Source: Homoserinimonas sp. OAct 916 (GTDB lineage Bacteria > Actinomycetota > Actinomycetes > Actinomycetales > Microbacteriaceae). Taken from it: a DNA stretch of 64,000 nt. The notes under the pieces were generated by a model. The model made no database searches. It was not told the DNA's origin and saw only the letters and a program-made list of their open reading frames with translations. Location of the stretch: the NCBI RefSeq assembly GCF_003260275.1, contig NZ_QJHB01000006.1, forward strand, positions 124,001-188,000, written 5' to 3'. A program made the position numbers and the translations under genes. Shown in pieces: positions 39,899-50,272 of this stretch (its first letter is position 1; each line of letters begins with the position of its first letter).

Positions 39899-41105
39899 AA
39901 CCGGGGTTCTCCGACATCCACTCACGCCACTTCGCAACAGCTGCGTCATGCTCTTCAATGGTGGTGGAGAAGATCGTTTCACCGGTTTTCAGATTCCAGG
40001 TCACGAAGAACATCCACGGACCATCGGCCGGGTGAAGCACCGCGTTGATCGCCACGTCGCCGGGGTTGGAGATCGGGCCGATCGGCAGGCCCTCATGGAC
40101 ATAGGTGTTATACGGGTTGCTCGCGTCGGCTCTCTCTGCGTCAGAGGTTTCGGTACGGTCGATGTCGGTGGTGCGGTAATACGTGACTGTGGCATCCGAC
40201 TGCAGCTTCCAACCCTCGTCCAACCGGTTCTGGAAGACCCGGGCGACTTTCGCAGCATCACCTGGGTCCCCTCCGGCCTCGCGCTGTACCAGTGACGCGA
40301 ATGTCACCACTCGGAAACGATCCTTTTTGGCGACTTTCGCCTCATCCAGAGCCTGATCCATACGATCCACGAGCACCTGAAGCACCTCGTGGGCGCTCAG
40401 ACCGGGTTCGAGGTTGTAGGTGGCGGGAAACAGGAAACCCTCCAGGTTGATCGCCTCTTCAGGCAGGCCGAAACCCTTGTAGTCCTCAGCGGCCGCCTGC
40501 AATTCTTCGAGGGGAATCTTCGTGCCGTCAGCGATCAGCTCAAGGGCGACCCGAACAACGGTGCCCTCCGGGATCACGAAAGTGTTCTCCATGCGGGTGT
40601 TCGGGTTCATGAGGGCGGTCAGCGCACCCTTCGCCGTCATCTGGGCCCGCATCTTGTAGGCCCCCGGTATGAACACGGGCTCCGGAGACTGTTGCAACAG
40701 GAGCTTGTAGAACACCTCGGACGAACCGATCACGTCGTCTTTCTGCAGGTTCGCGGCGATGTCACTGCCGAAGTCCCCATCGTGCACGGTGAAGACGACC
40801 TCACCGGTGCCGGGGCCGGGGTAATCCGTGGGCCCGGTCTGCTCTCCGGCAAGAAGGCCTTTGATGGGTTCGAGGTAGAGGTTCAACGCGATCGCAACGA
40901 GCGCACCGAACACCGCCAAGGCGATCAGCCCCCCGATCCAGCCACGATAGCTGCGCTTGGGCTTCGGGTTGTAGGCCGGTTTGCGACCACGCTTCGAGCT
41001 GTGGGCCCTTGTGGCCCGGCGGGACGCCTTGCGCGTTGTGGGGCCGTTCGCCTTGGTGGGCACGAGGTCGGCGAACGGGTCGTTCTCTGGGGACATCTGG
41101 GTCAC
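39891..41105 (-). CDS. mltG: Endolytic murein transglycosylase MltG
   Basis: Cleaves nascent peptidoglycan strands outside the membrane. The 404-residue protein has a basic cytoplasmic N terminus (about residues 15-50), one membrane helix (WIGGLIALAVFGALVAIAL, near 55-75) and the YceG domain: NLEGFLFPATY near residue 225, the catalytic ASLVQREAGG near residue 270, VFQNRLDEGWKLQSDATVTY, and a C-terminal NTYVHEGLPIGPISNPG. GTG at 41105 is taken; ATG at 41096 is equally possible. The ruvX-mltG-aroE order is typical of Actinobacteria. Confidence 0.94.
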   Translation of the reverse strand: MTQMSPENDPFADLVPTKANGPTTRKASRRATRAHSSKRGRKPAYNPKPKRSYRGWIGGLIALAVFGALVAIALNLYLEPIKGLLAGEQTGPTDYPGPGTGEVVFTVHDGDFGSDIAANLQKDDVIGSSEVFYKLLLQQSPEPVFIPGAYKMRAQMTAKGALTALMNPNTRMENTFVIPEGTVVRVALELIADGTKIPLEELQAAAEDYKGFGLPEEAINLEGFLFPATYNLEPGLSAHEVLQVLVDRMDQALDEAKVAKKDRFRVVTFASLVQREAGGDPGDAAKVARVFQNRLDEGWKLQSDATVTYYRTTDIDRTETSDAERADASNPYNTYVHEGLPIGPISNPGDVAINAVLHPADGPWMFFVTWNLKTGETIFSTTIEEHDAAVAKWREWMSENPGYG

Positions 41106-41106
41106 A

Positions 41107-41580
41107 TTACCGTTCTTCGCTGGATGGGACGAGGGAGCCCGGGGGGATGCCCGATGAACGCTCGGCGTCGAGCGCGTGCTGCAGGATTATGACGGCCGCG
41201 ACCTGGTCGATGATCGTTCTGGTGCCCTTCTGCTTCTTCCCGGCTGATCGAAGGGCGCTGTGCGCGGACACGGTCGAAAGTCGTTCGTCGACGAGCCGCA
41301 CCGGAACGGTGGGCAGTGATGCGGCGATGCGCTCGGCGAAGGCGACCGCGTCGGCCGTGGACGCCGTGTGGTGTCCGGCCAGTGCCAGGGGCAGGCCGAC
41401 CACGATCTCCAGCACGTCCCTCTCTGCGCACAGGTTTCCTATGCGGTCAACGTCGCCTGTACCGTCGACCTGGCGCTGGATCGTCTCGACAGGTGTGGCG
41501 AGCATGCCGTGTAAATCACTGGTCGCGACGCCTACCCGTACTTTGCCGACGTCGATACCCAAACGCACTCCCGGGCGCAC
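41107..41580 (-). CDS. ruvX: YqgF/RuvX-family resolvase
   Basis: The 157-residue protein has the RNase H-like start RLGIDVGKVRVGVATSD, VGLPLALAG and VRLVDERLSTV, all family landmarks. Bacterial YqgF is implicated in pre-16S rRNA 5' maturation and was also named a Holliday-junction resolvase. GTG follows the alaS TGA directly with no gap, and the next gene, mltG, begins one base after its stop. Confidence 0.93.
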   Translation of the reverse strand: MRPGVRLGIDVGKVRVGVATSDLHGMLATPVETIQRQVDGTGDVDRIGNLCAERDVLEIVVGLPLALAGHHTASTADAVAFAERIAASLPTVPVRLVDERLSTVSAHSALRSAGKKQKGTRTIIDQVAAVIILQHALDAERSSGIPPGSLVPSSEER

Positions 41581-44235
<2,655 letters not shown>

Positions 44236-44288
44236 GAGGTCCGTTGTTCGAGGGAAAAGGTACGGTGTCGTGAAATGTGGGCGGATGC

Positions 44289-44480
44289 CTACGCGTCGCC
44301 GATGGCGCGGCGCAATTCGGCCTCGCGCGTGCGATAGCCTTCACCGACCGCGTCGCTGAATTCCTTCGCCTGAGCGTCGATCCGTGCGAAGAGATCGCTC
44401 CCGACCCGCGTCTTGTTCAGCTGGTGCGCGGCGATGAATCCCACGCCCACACCGACGATCAGCCAGACAAAGTTCTTCAT
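44289..44480 (-). CDS. Small membrane-anchored hypothetical protein
   Basis: A 63-residue protein with one N-terminal membrane helix (MKNFVWLIVGVGVGFIAAHQ) and an amphipathic, charged C-terminal helix. It has an AAGGAG-type ribosome binding site (ctaAGGAGcaagtag before the ATG) and lies between the DUF948 gene and alaS. Similar short genes occur at this place in other Actinobacteria. Function unknown. Confidence 0.75.
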   Translation of the reverse strand: MKNFVWLIVGVGVGFIAAHQLNKTRVGSDLFARIDAQAKEFSDAVGEGYRTREAELRRAIGDA

Positions 44481-44557
44481 TCTACTTGCTCCTTAGAATC
44501 GGGTGACGGTTCGCGTCTGAATACAGCTTACGGGGGGTGGTGAGCGCCGGTCTCGGC

Positions 44558-44950
44558 TCACGCCTTCCGCGACCGGGCCCTACGCCGGGGGCGCTTCTCG
44601 CCCCCTCCAGCGTGACGGAAAGCGGCGCGCACGCCAGCGCTGAAGCCGGCGAGTTTGATCAGGGGCCCACCGACGGTGGCGGCGACCAGGGAGACCAGAG
44701 CTGAGACATTGCCGGTGGCATCCGCCACGTTGCCGGTGATCTGGTCGACCCGCTGCAACTGGGTGTTGGTCGATGAGATCGTGTCGGCGGCCTCATCCAA
44801 CAGCGGCGTGGTGTGGTCGGTGATCTCTCGGATTGATCGGCTGGTTTCATCGAGAACCTTGCCGAGTTTGATGAGGGGAATCGTCAGCAGCCCGACCAGC
44901 ACCGCGAAGATCCCGGCGGCGATCAGTCCGGCAATGTCGCCACCAGTCAT
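44558..44950 (-). CDS. DUF948-family membrane protein
   Basis: A 130-residue protein from the ATG at 44950 (GGGAG upstream). A single N-terminal membrane helix (residues 5-28) is followed by a long amphipathic helix rich in T/S/D/Q (about 35-85), the DUF948 pattern, then a very basic tail KRPRRRARSRKA. It may associate with the inner face of the membrane. It lies downstream of rpsD and its terminator and upstream of alaS; an rpsD-DUF948-alaS order is common in Actinobacteria. Confidence 0.8.
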   Translation of the reverse strand: MTGGDIAGLIAAGIFAVLVGLLTIPLIKLGKVLDETSRSIREITDHTTPLLDEAADTISSTNTQLQRVDQITGNVADATGNVSALVSLVAATVGGPLIKLAGFSAGVRAAFRHAGGGEKRPRRRARSRKA

Positions 44951-45003
44951 TCGTGCACTCCCGTTCGTTCGCGTCGGCACCTGAACCGGTGCCGGTTAAA
45001 GGC

Positions 45004-45040
45004 TGTAGGGGGTGGGCCGCCAGGCGACCCACCCCCTACA
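45004..45040 (-). terminator. Strong hairpin terminator after rpsD
   Basis: A perfect 13-bp stem, TGTAGGGGGTGGG (45004-45016) with CCCACCCCCTACA (45028-45040) and an 11-base loop, lies 17 bases past the rpsD stop. A U-rich tail is weak (GCCTTTA on the minus strand), as is common in high-GC genomes. It separates rpsD from the DUF948-alaS genes. Confidence 0.8.
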
Positions 45041-45056
45041 TTAGCTGCACTGGAGA

Positions 45057-45686
45057 CTAGCGCGCGGCGTAGTACTCCACCACGAGCTGCACTTCACAGG
45101 TCACGGGGACCTCGGCACGCTTCGGGCGACGCACGAGGCGTGCCTGCAGTTTGTCGATCTCCACCTCGAGGTAGGCGGGGAGCTTCGGCAGCACGTCGAC
45201 GTGGGCGCCGGCAGCGGCGACCTGGAACGGCTCCATGCTCTCTGACTTGGGGTGCACGTGCACCAGCTGGCCGGGCTTGACCCGGAACGACGGCCGGTCG
45301 ACGCGCTGGCCGTCCACCATGATGTGACGGTGAACGATCATCTGGCGGGCCTGGGCAGTGGTGCGGGCGATTCCGGCACGAACAACCAGGGCGTCCAAGC
45401 GCTGCTCGAGCAGCTCGACCAGGTTCTCACCGGTCAGGCCGGGAGCACGACGGGCTTCCTGAAAAACGATCTTGAGCTGCGCTTCGCGAATGCCGTACTG
45501 GGCACGCAGACGCTGCTTCTCGCGCAGACGCACGGCGTAGTCGGAATCGGTCTTGCGTTTGGTGCGGCCGTGCTCACCCGGAGCATAGGGGCGCTTCTCG
45601 AGGTACTTGGCTGCTTTTGGCGTGAGCGGGATGCCCAGGGCGCGCGACAGCCGGGTCTGGCTATGGGTACGTGACTTGGTAGACAC
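45057..45686 (-). CDS. rpsD: 30S ribosomal protein S4 (zinc-free form)
   Basis: The 209-residue primary 16S rRNA-binding protein, with YAPGEHGRTKRKTDSDYAVRLREKQRLRAQYG near residues 30-62 and the S4 RNA-binding domain RLDALVVRAGIARTTAQARQMIVHRHI near residues 95-122. The N terminus lacks the CxxC zinc cysteines, so this is the C-minus form. It starts with GTG and AAAGGA 3 bases upstream. Unlike in E. coli, it is not in the alpha operon; it has its own promoter, a 174-base leader and its own terminator. Confidence 0.97.
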   Translation of the reverse strand: MSTKSRTHSQTRLSRALGIPLTPKAAKYLEKRPYAPGEHGRTKRKTDSDYAVRLREKQRLRAQYGIREAQLKIVFQEARRAPGLTGENLVELLEQRLDALVVRAGIARTTAQARQMIVHRHIMVDGQRVDRPSFRVKPGQLVHVHPKSESMEPFQVAAAGAHVDVLPKLPAYLEVEIDKLQARLVRRPKRAEVPVTCEVQLVVEYYAAR

Positions 45687-45860
45687 GGGTTCCTTTCAAT
45701 TGATTGAACATCTGTCTTCAGACGCAAAACTCTCCGGGCACTCCGGGAGGCATGCAAGATTATGAGAAGAGGGATGTGCCACCGGGACCGTCCGGCTACA
45801 GGACACATCCCACCACGAGCGATGTTCGGCGCAGCCGCACTCGAACACCTAATGGAGGCG
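45687..45860 (-). promoter_or_regulatory. Structured rpsD leader with three hairpins
   Basis: The predicted rpsD 5' leader can form three stems. One has 8-bp perfect arms GGGATGTG (45771-45778) and CACATCCC (45804-45811) with a CCGG/CCGG inner pair. The second is CTCCGG/CCGGGAG (45732-45749, one bulge). The third is GTTCG/CGAAC (45824-45846) with an inner GGC-GCA-GCC. Such a leader is a candidate for S4 autoregulation, as known for rpsD in Bacillus. The fit to any known S4-binding leader was not tested. Confidence 0.55.
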
Positions 45861-45866
45861 GGATAA

Positions 45867-45896
45867 ATCCTAGCACGCCGGGGGCCAGCCGGTGAA
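45867..45896 (-). promoter_or_regulatory. rpsD promoter
   Basis: On the minus strand TTCACC (45891-45896) and TAGGAT (45867-45872) are 18 bases apart. TAGGAT is a frequent strong -10 in Actinobacteria. It would start transcription near 45860, giving a leader of about 174 bases. The promoter lies within 60 bases of the rarA stop. Confidence 0.6.
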
Positions 45897-45918
45897 CACA
45901 CCCGGCCTGGGAACTCGC

Positions 45919-47307
45919 TCAGCGCCCACGTATGATTCGGCGCAGTTTCTCCCAGCGCGAGGAGATCTCACGTTCGTTGCCGTGAACGGTCGGTCGATAG
46001 TAGCTCGCACCGGCCAACTCATCCGGCAAATACTGTTGCTGCAGCACGCCCAGCTCCGCGTCATGCGGGTACTTGTAGCCCGTGCCATGGCCGAGCCTCT
46101 TGGCGCCCGCATAGTGGGCATCGCGCAGGTGTTTGGGCACCCGACCGAAGTTTCCGGCCTTCACATCGGCGATCGCCTTGTTGATCCCGACGTACGCAGC
46201 GTTCGACTTCGGTGCGCACGCGAGGTACACCACCGCCTGTGCCAGCGGGATACGGCCTTCGGGCATCCCGATGAACTGCACCGCGTCGGCGCAGGCCACT
46301 GCGACCACCAGCGCCTGAGGGTCGGCGAGGCCGATGTCTTCTGAAGCAAGGATGATGATGCGCCGTGCGATGAACCGGGGGTCCTCCCCTGCCTCGATCA
46401 TGCGGGCCAGGTAGTGCAGCGACGCATCGGCATCAGAACCGCGCACCGACTTGATGAACGCACTGATCACGTCATAGTGCTCATCACCGTTGCGGTCATA
46501 ACGCAAGAGCGCCCGGTCGACGGACAGCGCCACCAATTCGGCGGTGATCTCAGGCAACGCGGTGTCACTGGTCTCGACGGCCTCAGCCGATCCTGGGGCC
46601 GATTGAGATTGCGAGGCGGCGTCGGCCTGGGCACGGGCGCTTCCGGCGGCCGCCTCCAATGCTGTCAATGCACGGCGGGCATCCCCCGATGCCAGCCGGA
46701 TGATCGTGGCACGTGCGTCGTCTGTGAGTACGTAGTGGCCGCCGAGACCTCGGGCGTCGGAAACGGCCCGGTCGATCACGGTCGCCAGATCCTCGTCGCT
46801 CAGTGGATGCAGGGTCAGCAGCAGAGACCGTGACAGCAGCGGCGAGATCACCGAGAATGATGGGTTCTCAGTGGTGGCCGCAACGAGGATGATCCAACCG
46901 TTCTCCACGCCGGGCAAGAGCGCATCTTGCTGTGCCTTGGAGAACCGGTGGATCTCGTCAAGGAAGAGGATCGTCGACAGGCCGTACATGTCACGGGAGG
47001 AAATGGCTTCCTCGAGTACCTGACGCACGTCGCGAACACCGGCGCTGACCGCCGACAGCTCAACGAACCGCCGCCCCGATGTGTGTGCAATCGCCTGGGC
47101 CAACGTGGTTTTGCCGGTTCCGGGTGGTCCCCAGAGGATCACCGAGATCGATCCGACCTTCGCGGTGGTATCGGTTGCGAGACCGACCAGAGGCGAACCC
47201 GGAGTGAGCAGGTGGCGTTGGCCGGCCACTTCGTCCAGGCTCGTCGGGCGCATCCGCACCGCCAGGGGCACCGGCGTGGAATGGAGCCCGGGTTGAGAAT
47301 CGACCAT
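45919..47307 (-). CDS. rarA: Replication-associated recombination protein RarA
   Basis: A clamp-loader-like AAA+ ATPase that acts at stalled forks. From the ATG at 47307 it has 462 residues: [17 protein letters not shown], Walker [12 protein letters not shown] near residue 65, Walker [23 protein letters not shown], sensor TTENPSF, and the C-terminal tetramerisation domain with [19 protein letters not shown] and GYKYPHD. About 30 low-complexity residues ([13 protein letters not shown]...) sit in the middle. The ATG at 47334 is possible but less likely, because a TAGTCT -10 lies only 7 bases before 47307. Confidence 0.94.
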   Translation of the reverse strand: MVDSQPGLHSTPVPLAVRMRPTSLDEVAGQRHLLTPGSPLVGLATDTTAKVGSISVILWGPPGTGKTTLAQAIAHTSGRRFVELSAVSAGVRDVRQVLEEAISSRDMYGLSTILFLDEIHRFSKAQQDALLPGVENGWIILVAATTENPSFSVISPLLSRSLLLTLHPLSDEDLATVIDRAVSDARGLGGHYVLTDDARATIIRLASGDARRALTALEAAAGSARAQADAASQSQSAPGSAEAVETSDTALPEITAELVALSVDRALLRYDRNGDEHYDVISAFIKSVRGSDADASLHYLARMIEAGEDPRFIARRIIILASEDIGLADPQALVVAVACADAVQFIGMPEGRIPLAQAVVYLACAPKSNAAYVGINKAIADVKAGNFGRVPKHLRDAHYAGAKRLGHGTGYKYPHDAELGVLQQQYLPDELAGASYYRPTVHGNEREISSRWEKLRRIIRGR

Positions 47308-47314
47308 GCCCACA

Positions 47315-47320
47315 AGACTA
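47315..47320 (-). promoter_or_regulatory. -10 element of a leaderless rarA
   Basis: TAGTCT (TANNNT) lies 7 bases upstream of the ATG at 47307, so the transcript would begin at the start codon. No ribosome binding site precedes this ATG. Confidence 0.45.
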
Positions 47321-47382
47321 TGGCGTGTCGACATCGAGAAATGTGCTGCTTCGAGGTTGCCCCCTGTCAGGCGCTTGGTTGC

Positions 47383-47388
47383 TAGAGT
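47383..47388 (+). promoter_or_regulatory. Candidate -10 for the cyclophilin gene
   Basis: TAGAGT on the plus strand, about 120 bases before the GTG start at 47510. A TTGCCC lies 20 bases further upstream, which is too far for a good -35. The match is therefore weak. Confidence 0.25.
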
Positions 47389-47447
47389 TCTTCTGGTCGA
47401 GATCCCTCACACCACCGTGTGCGAATAAGAGGGAGAGGGCCGGCCAA

Positions 47448-47460
47448 TGACCAGTGGTCA
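47448..47460. promoter_or_regulatory. 13-base palindrome upstream of the cyclophilin gene
   Basis: TGACCA-G-TGGTCA is a perfect odd palindrome of the size bound by dimeric regulators. A looser inverted pair (TGATC...GATCA) follows at about 47470-47490. It lies 50 bases before the PPIase start and 141 upstream of rarA, so either gene could be its target. No known consensus was recognised. Confidence 0.35.
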
Positions 47461-47509
47461 CCACAATGATTGATCACCGACCAGCGATCACAGGCAATGA
47501 GGGAGAACC

Positions 47510-48322
47510 GTGGCTGCGAAAAACCCCAGTCGACAGGCCAGAGAGGCGAAGGCGCGCCTGCGGGCATATCGGGCGAGGCAGGCCGTGCACGAGCGCAGCG
47601 TCAAGCGCCGCACTCGGGACAACATCGTTGCCGGGGTGGGGCTGCTGATTGCCGTGGTGCTGCTCGCCGCCCTGCAGATCTTCTATATCACCGGCCCCGG
47701 CGCCCCTACCCCCGCGCCGGCGCCCAGCCCGTCACCGTCGGCCAGCCTCCAACCGTCAGATGCCCCCTCACCCGGGGCTGAGGCCCCGACGGGCGCCGTT
47801 CCCTCGAAGACGATCGCCGAGGGCCGCACCTGGACCGGAACCCTCACGCTCAACGACGTCGCACTCGGCGTCGAACTCGACGGCGCTGCCGCACCCCAGG
47901 CGGTCTCGTCCACGATCAGTTTGGTTTCCAGCGGATTTTATGACGGACTGAGTTGCCATCGCATGACCGACGGCGGCTTCTACATCCTGCAGTGCGGCGA
48001 TCCGAACGGGGACGGAAGTGGTGGTCCCGGATACTCTTATGGCCCGATCGAGAACGCGCCGGCCAACGACGTGTACCCGGCGGGAACACTCGCCATGGCG
48101 CGCCAAGGGCTCAAATCGGACAGCATGGGCAGCCAGTTCTTCATCGTCTACGAAGAGACGAAGATCCCCTCCGACGCCGCCGGCGGGTACACGGTGATCG
48201 GTCACATCACCAGCGGCCTGGATCAGTTGCGCTCAAAGATCACGGACGCCGGGGTTCTTCCCGACGGTGACAGCACCAAACCCGCGGTGCCGACGACCAT
48301 CACGGGCTTCACACTCAAGTAG
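47510..48322 (+). CDS. Membrane-anchored peptidyl-prolyl isomerase (cyclophilin)
   Basis: A 270-residue protein with a basic N terminus, one membrane helix (about residues 45-63), a Pro/Ala/Ser-rich linker to about residue 95 and an extracytoplasmic cyclophilin domain. The domain keeps FYDGLSCHRMTDGGFYILQCGDPNGDGSGGPGY, GTLAMARQG and MGSQFFIVY, including catalytic Arg, Phe and Gln positions. GTG is the start, with GAGGGAG 4 bases upstream. It probably assists folding of exported proteins. Confidence 0.9.
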   Translation: MAAKNPSRQAREAKARLRAYRARQAVHERSVKRRTRDNIVAGVGLLIAVVLLAALQIFYITGPGAPTPAPAPSPSPSASLQPSDAPSPGAEAPTGAVPSKTIAEGRTWTGTLTLNDVALGVELDGAAAPQAVSSTISLVSSGFYDGLSCHRMTDGGFYILQCGDPNGDGSGGPGYSYGPIENAPANDVYPAGTLAMARQGLKSDSMGSQFFIVYEETKIPSDAAGGYTVIGHITSGLDQLRSKITDAGVLPDGDSTKPAVPTTITGFTLK

Positions 48323-48364
48323 GCTTGTCCGCGATATCAGATCAGCCGAACTGCAAGGATACCC

Positions 48365-49594
48365 GTGGAATCCACAAATCAGCTCCCCTGGGGCCGCGTC
48401 GACGAGACCGGCACAGTTTTTGTCCGTGATACCGACGGTGAACGTGCCGTTGGGCAGTTTCCGGACGGCAGCCCAGAAGAAGCCCTCGCCTATTTCGAGC
48501 GCAAGTTCGTTGAGCTCGCCGGACAGGTGACCCTCTTGGAACAACGAGCCAAGGGCGGTGCTCCAGCAACCGATATCGCACGAGCCGTCAAGACCTTGAC
48601 CGGCCAGCTCGCCGAGGCGAACGCGGTGGGCGACCTGGAGAACCTGCGCAAACGACTGGCCGCGTTGGACACCACGGTCGAAGAGCTCACGGCACAGCAG
48701 AGCGCCGAGCAGAAGGCGGCCACGGAACGGGCCGTCGCCGAGCGCGCCGAAATCGTGGCCGAGATCGAGGCGCTCGCCGCCGTCGATCCGACCAAGGTGC
48801 AGTGGAAGCAGGCGACCGTCGCCCTCGACGATCTCTTCACGCGCTGGCAGGCGCATCAACAGGGCAATCCCCGGTTGCCCAAGTCTGAGTCGAATGATCT
48901 CTGGAAGCGGTTCCGTGCCGCTCGCACGACCATTGAGACCAACCGCAAGGCCTTCTTCGCGCAGCTCGACGCGACGCATAAGGACGCACGCGGCCAGAAA
49001 CAGAAGCTGATCGAGCGGGCCGAGGCGCTCGCCCCCCAGGGCGCCCAGGGTATTCCTGCGTACCGCAATCTCCTGGACGAGTGGAAGGCCGCACCGCGCG
49101 CCGGCAAACGCCACGACGATGCACTCTGGGCAAAGTTCAAGGTGGCCGGCGACGTGCTCTTCGAGGCAAAGTCTGCGACCGACGCGATCGAGAACGAAGA
49201 ATTCACAGCCAACCTGGAATTGAAGCGGGCCCTGCTCGACGAAGCCGAACCGCTGCTGAAGGAGACCAACCGCGAGAAGGCGAAGAAGCGGCTCCTCGAG
49301 GTGCAGCGGCGCTGGGATGAGATCGGCAAGGTCCCTCGTGATCAGGTGAAGCCGATCGAGGAACGCCTGCGCACGATCGAGGCGGCCGTGCGCAAACTGG
49401 ACGAAGACTTCTGGAAGAAGAACAACCCCGAGACCAAGGCACGCTCCGAGGGTCTGGCCGGCCAGTTGCATGACGCCATTGCGAAGCTGGAGGCCGAACT
49501 GGCCGAAGCCGAAAAAAGCGGCGACAGCAAGAAGATCACCGAAGCGAAAGAGGCGCTCACCGCGCGGAAGGCCTGGTTGGCGGCGATCGGCTGA
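48365..49594 (+). CDS. DUF349-domain protein
   Basis: A 409-residue, highly charged helical protein. Repeated segments of about 70-80 residues with LWKRFRAARTTIETNR, LWAKFKVAGDVLFEAK and RRWDEIGKVPRDQVK patterns are DUF349 repeats. Coiled-coil content is high (Ala/Glu/Lys), and no signal peptide or membrane segment is present. The GTG start is 12 bases after AGGA. The gene is conserved near rel in Actinobacteria; its function is unknown to me. Confidence 0.85.
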   Translation: MESTNQLPWGRVDETGTVFVRDTDGERAVGQFPDGSPEEALAYFERKFVELAGQVTLLEQRAKGGAPATDIARAVKTLTGQLAEANAVGDLENLRKRLAALDTTVEELTAQQSAEQKAATERAVAERAEIVAEIEALAAVDPTKVQWKQATVALDDLFTRWQAHQQGNPRLPKSESNDLWKRFRAARTTIETNRKAFFAQLDATHKDARGQKQKLIERAEALAPQGAQGIPAYRNLLDEWKAAPRAGKRHDDALWAKFKVAGDVLFEAKSATDAIENEEFTANLELKRALLDEAEPLLKETNREKAKKRLLEVQRRWDEIGKVPRDQVKPIEERLRTIEAAVRKLDEDFWKKNNPETKARSEGLAGQLHDAIAKLEAELAEAEKSGDSKKITEAKEALTARKAWLAAIG

Positions 49595-49687
49595 ACTCTT
49601 CTCTCGGCGCAACCTCGCGAGCCAGATTTCTCCACAGTTGTAGGGCTGGCGGCGCGATGACCGAACGCGTCGAAGCATCATGGAACC

Positions 49688-50272
49688 ATGACCAGACTCG
49701 GCTGGATGTTGGACGACCAGGATCTGCCCGGGGCTGAGCTCTGCGCGGCCCGCCTCGACGGTGAGCTCTTCGCGCTGGACCGAGCCTATGTTCCGGTTGA
49801 CCTGCCGGAGTCTCCGATGCAACGGGCCGGCACTCTGCTCGGCGCCGCCGGCAGCCACCTGATCGCCGAGCGGATGAGTGCGGCGTGGATACATGGCGCG
49901 AGGACGTGGCCACCGGCCAGGCATCAGTTCTGTGTCGACCATCGCAGGCGGGTCTACCTGGCTGCTGCGGGAATCCTGGCCCGAGAGGTGGTGTTGGCGG
50001 GCGGAGACGTGGTGAACATCGCCGGACTGCAGGTCACTGCGCCGCTCCGCACCGTACTCGACCTCGCGCGCGTGTCCGAGCAGTTCGACGATCACACCCG
50101 GTCGGTCACGAGCGCCCTGATCATCGACCACCAGATCTCGTGGAATGACTGCGAGTCACGCCTGAACGCCAACCGGCGCCTGCCGCACAGGAACCGGGCC
50201 CTGGCGCGCATCGGCGCGATCATGGAGCACGCCGTGCCCGTGCCGGCGCATCAGCCGTCGGTCACACGGTAG
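49688..50272 (+). CDS. Orphan AbiEi-like protein
   Basis: A 194-residue protein with [27 protein letters not shown] near residue 40 and [21 protein letters not shown] near residue 115-135, the pattern of the C-terminal part of AbiEi-type antitoxin-domain proteins found in many copies in Actinobacteria. The N-terminal winged helix is short or missing. No nucleotidyltransferase toxin (AbiEii) gene is adjacent, so it is an orphan. The last 22 bases overlap the end of rel on the opposite strand. Confidence 0.55.
   Translation: MTRLGWMLDDQDLPGAELCAARLDGELFALDRAYVPVDLPESPMQRAGTLLGAAGSHLIAERMSAAWIHGARTWPPARHQFCVDHRRRVYLAAAGILAREVVLAGGDVVNIAGLQVTAPLRTVLDLARVSEQFDDHTRSVTSALIIDHQISWNDCESRLNANRRLPHRNRALARIGAIMEHAVPVPAHQPSVTR

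Noticed and set aside
49620-49640. TTCTCCACA resembles the DnaA box TTATCCACA with one mismatch.
   Set aside because: Single isolated site with no AT-rich region or dnaA/dnaN context; not an origin.
49688-50272. A complete AbiE toxin-antitoxin phage-defence system.
   Set aside because: No nucleotidyltransferase toxin gene is adjacent; neighbours are DUF349 and rel.
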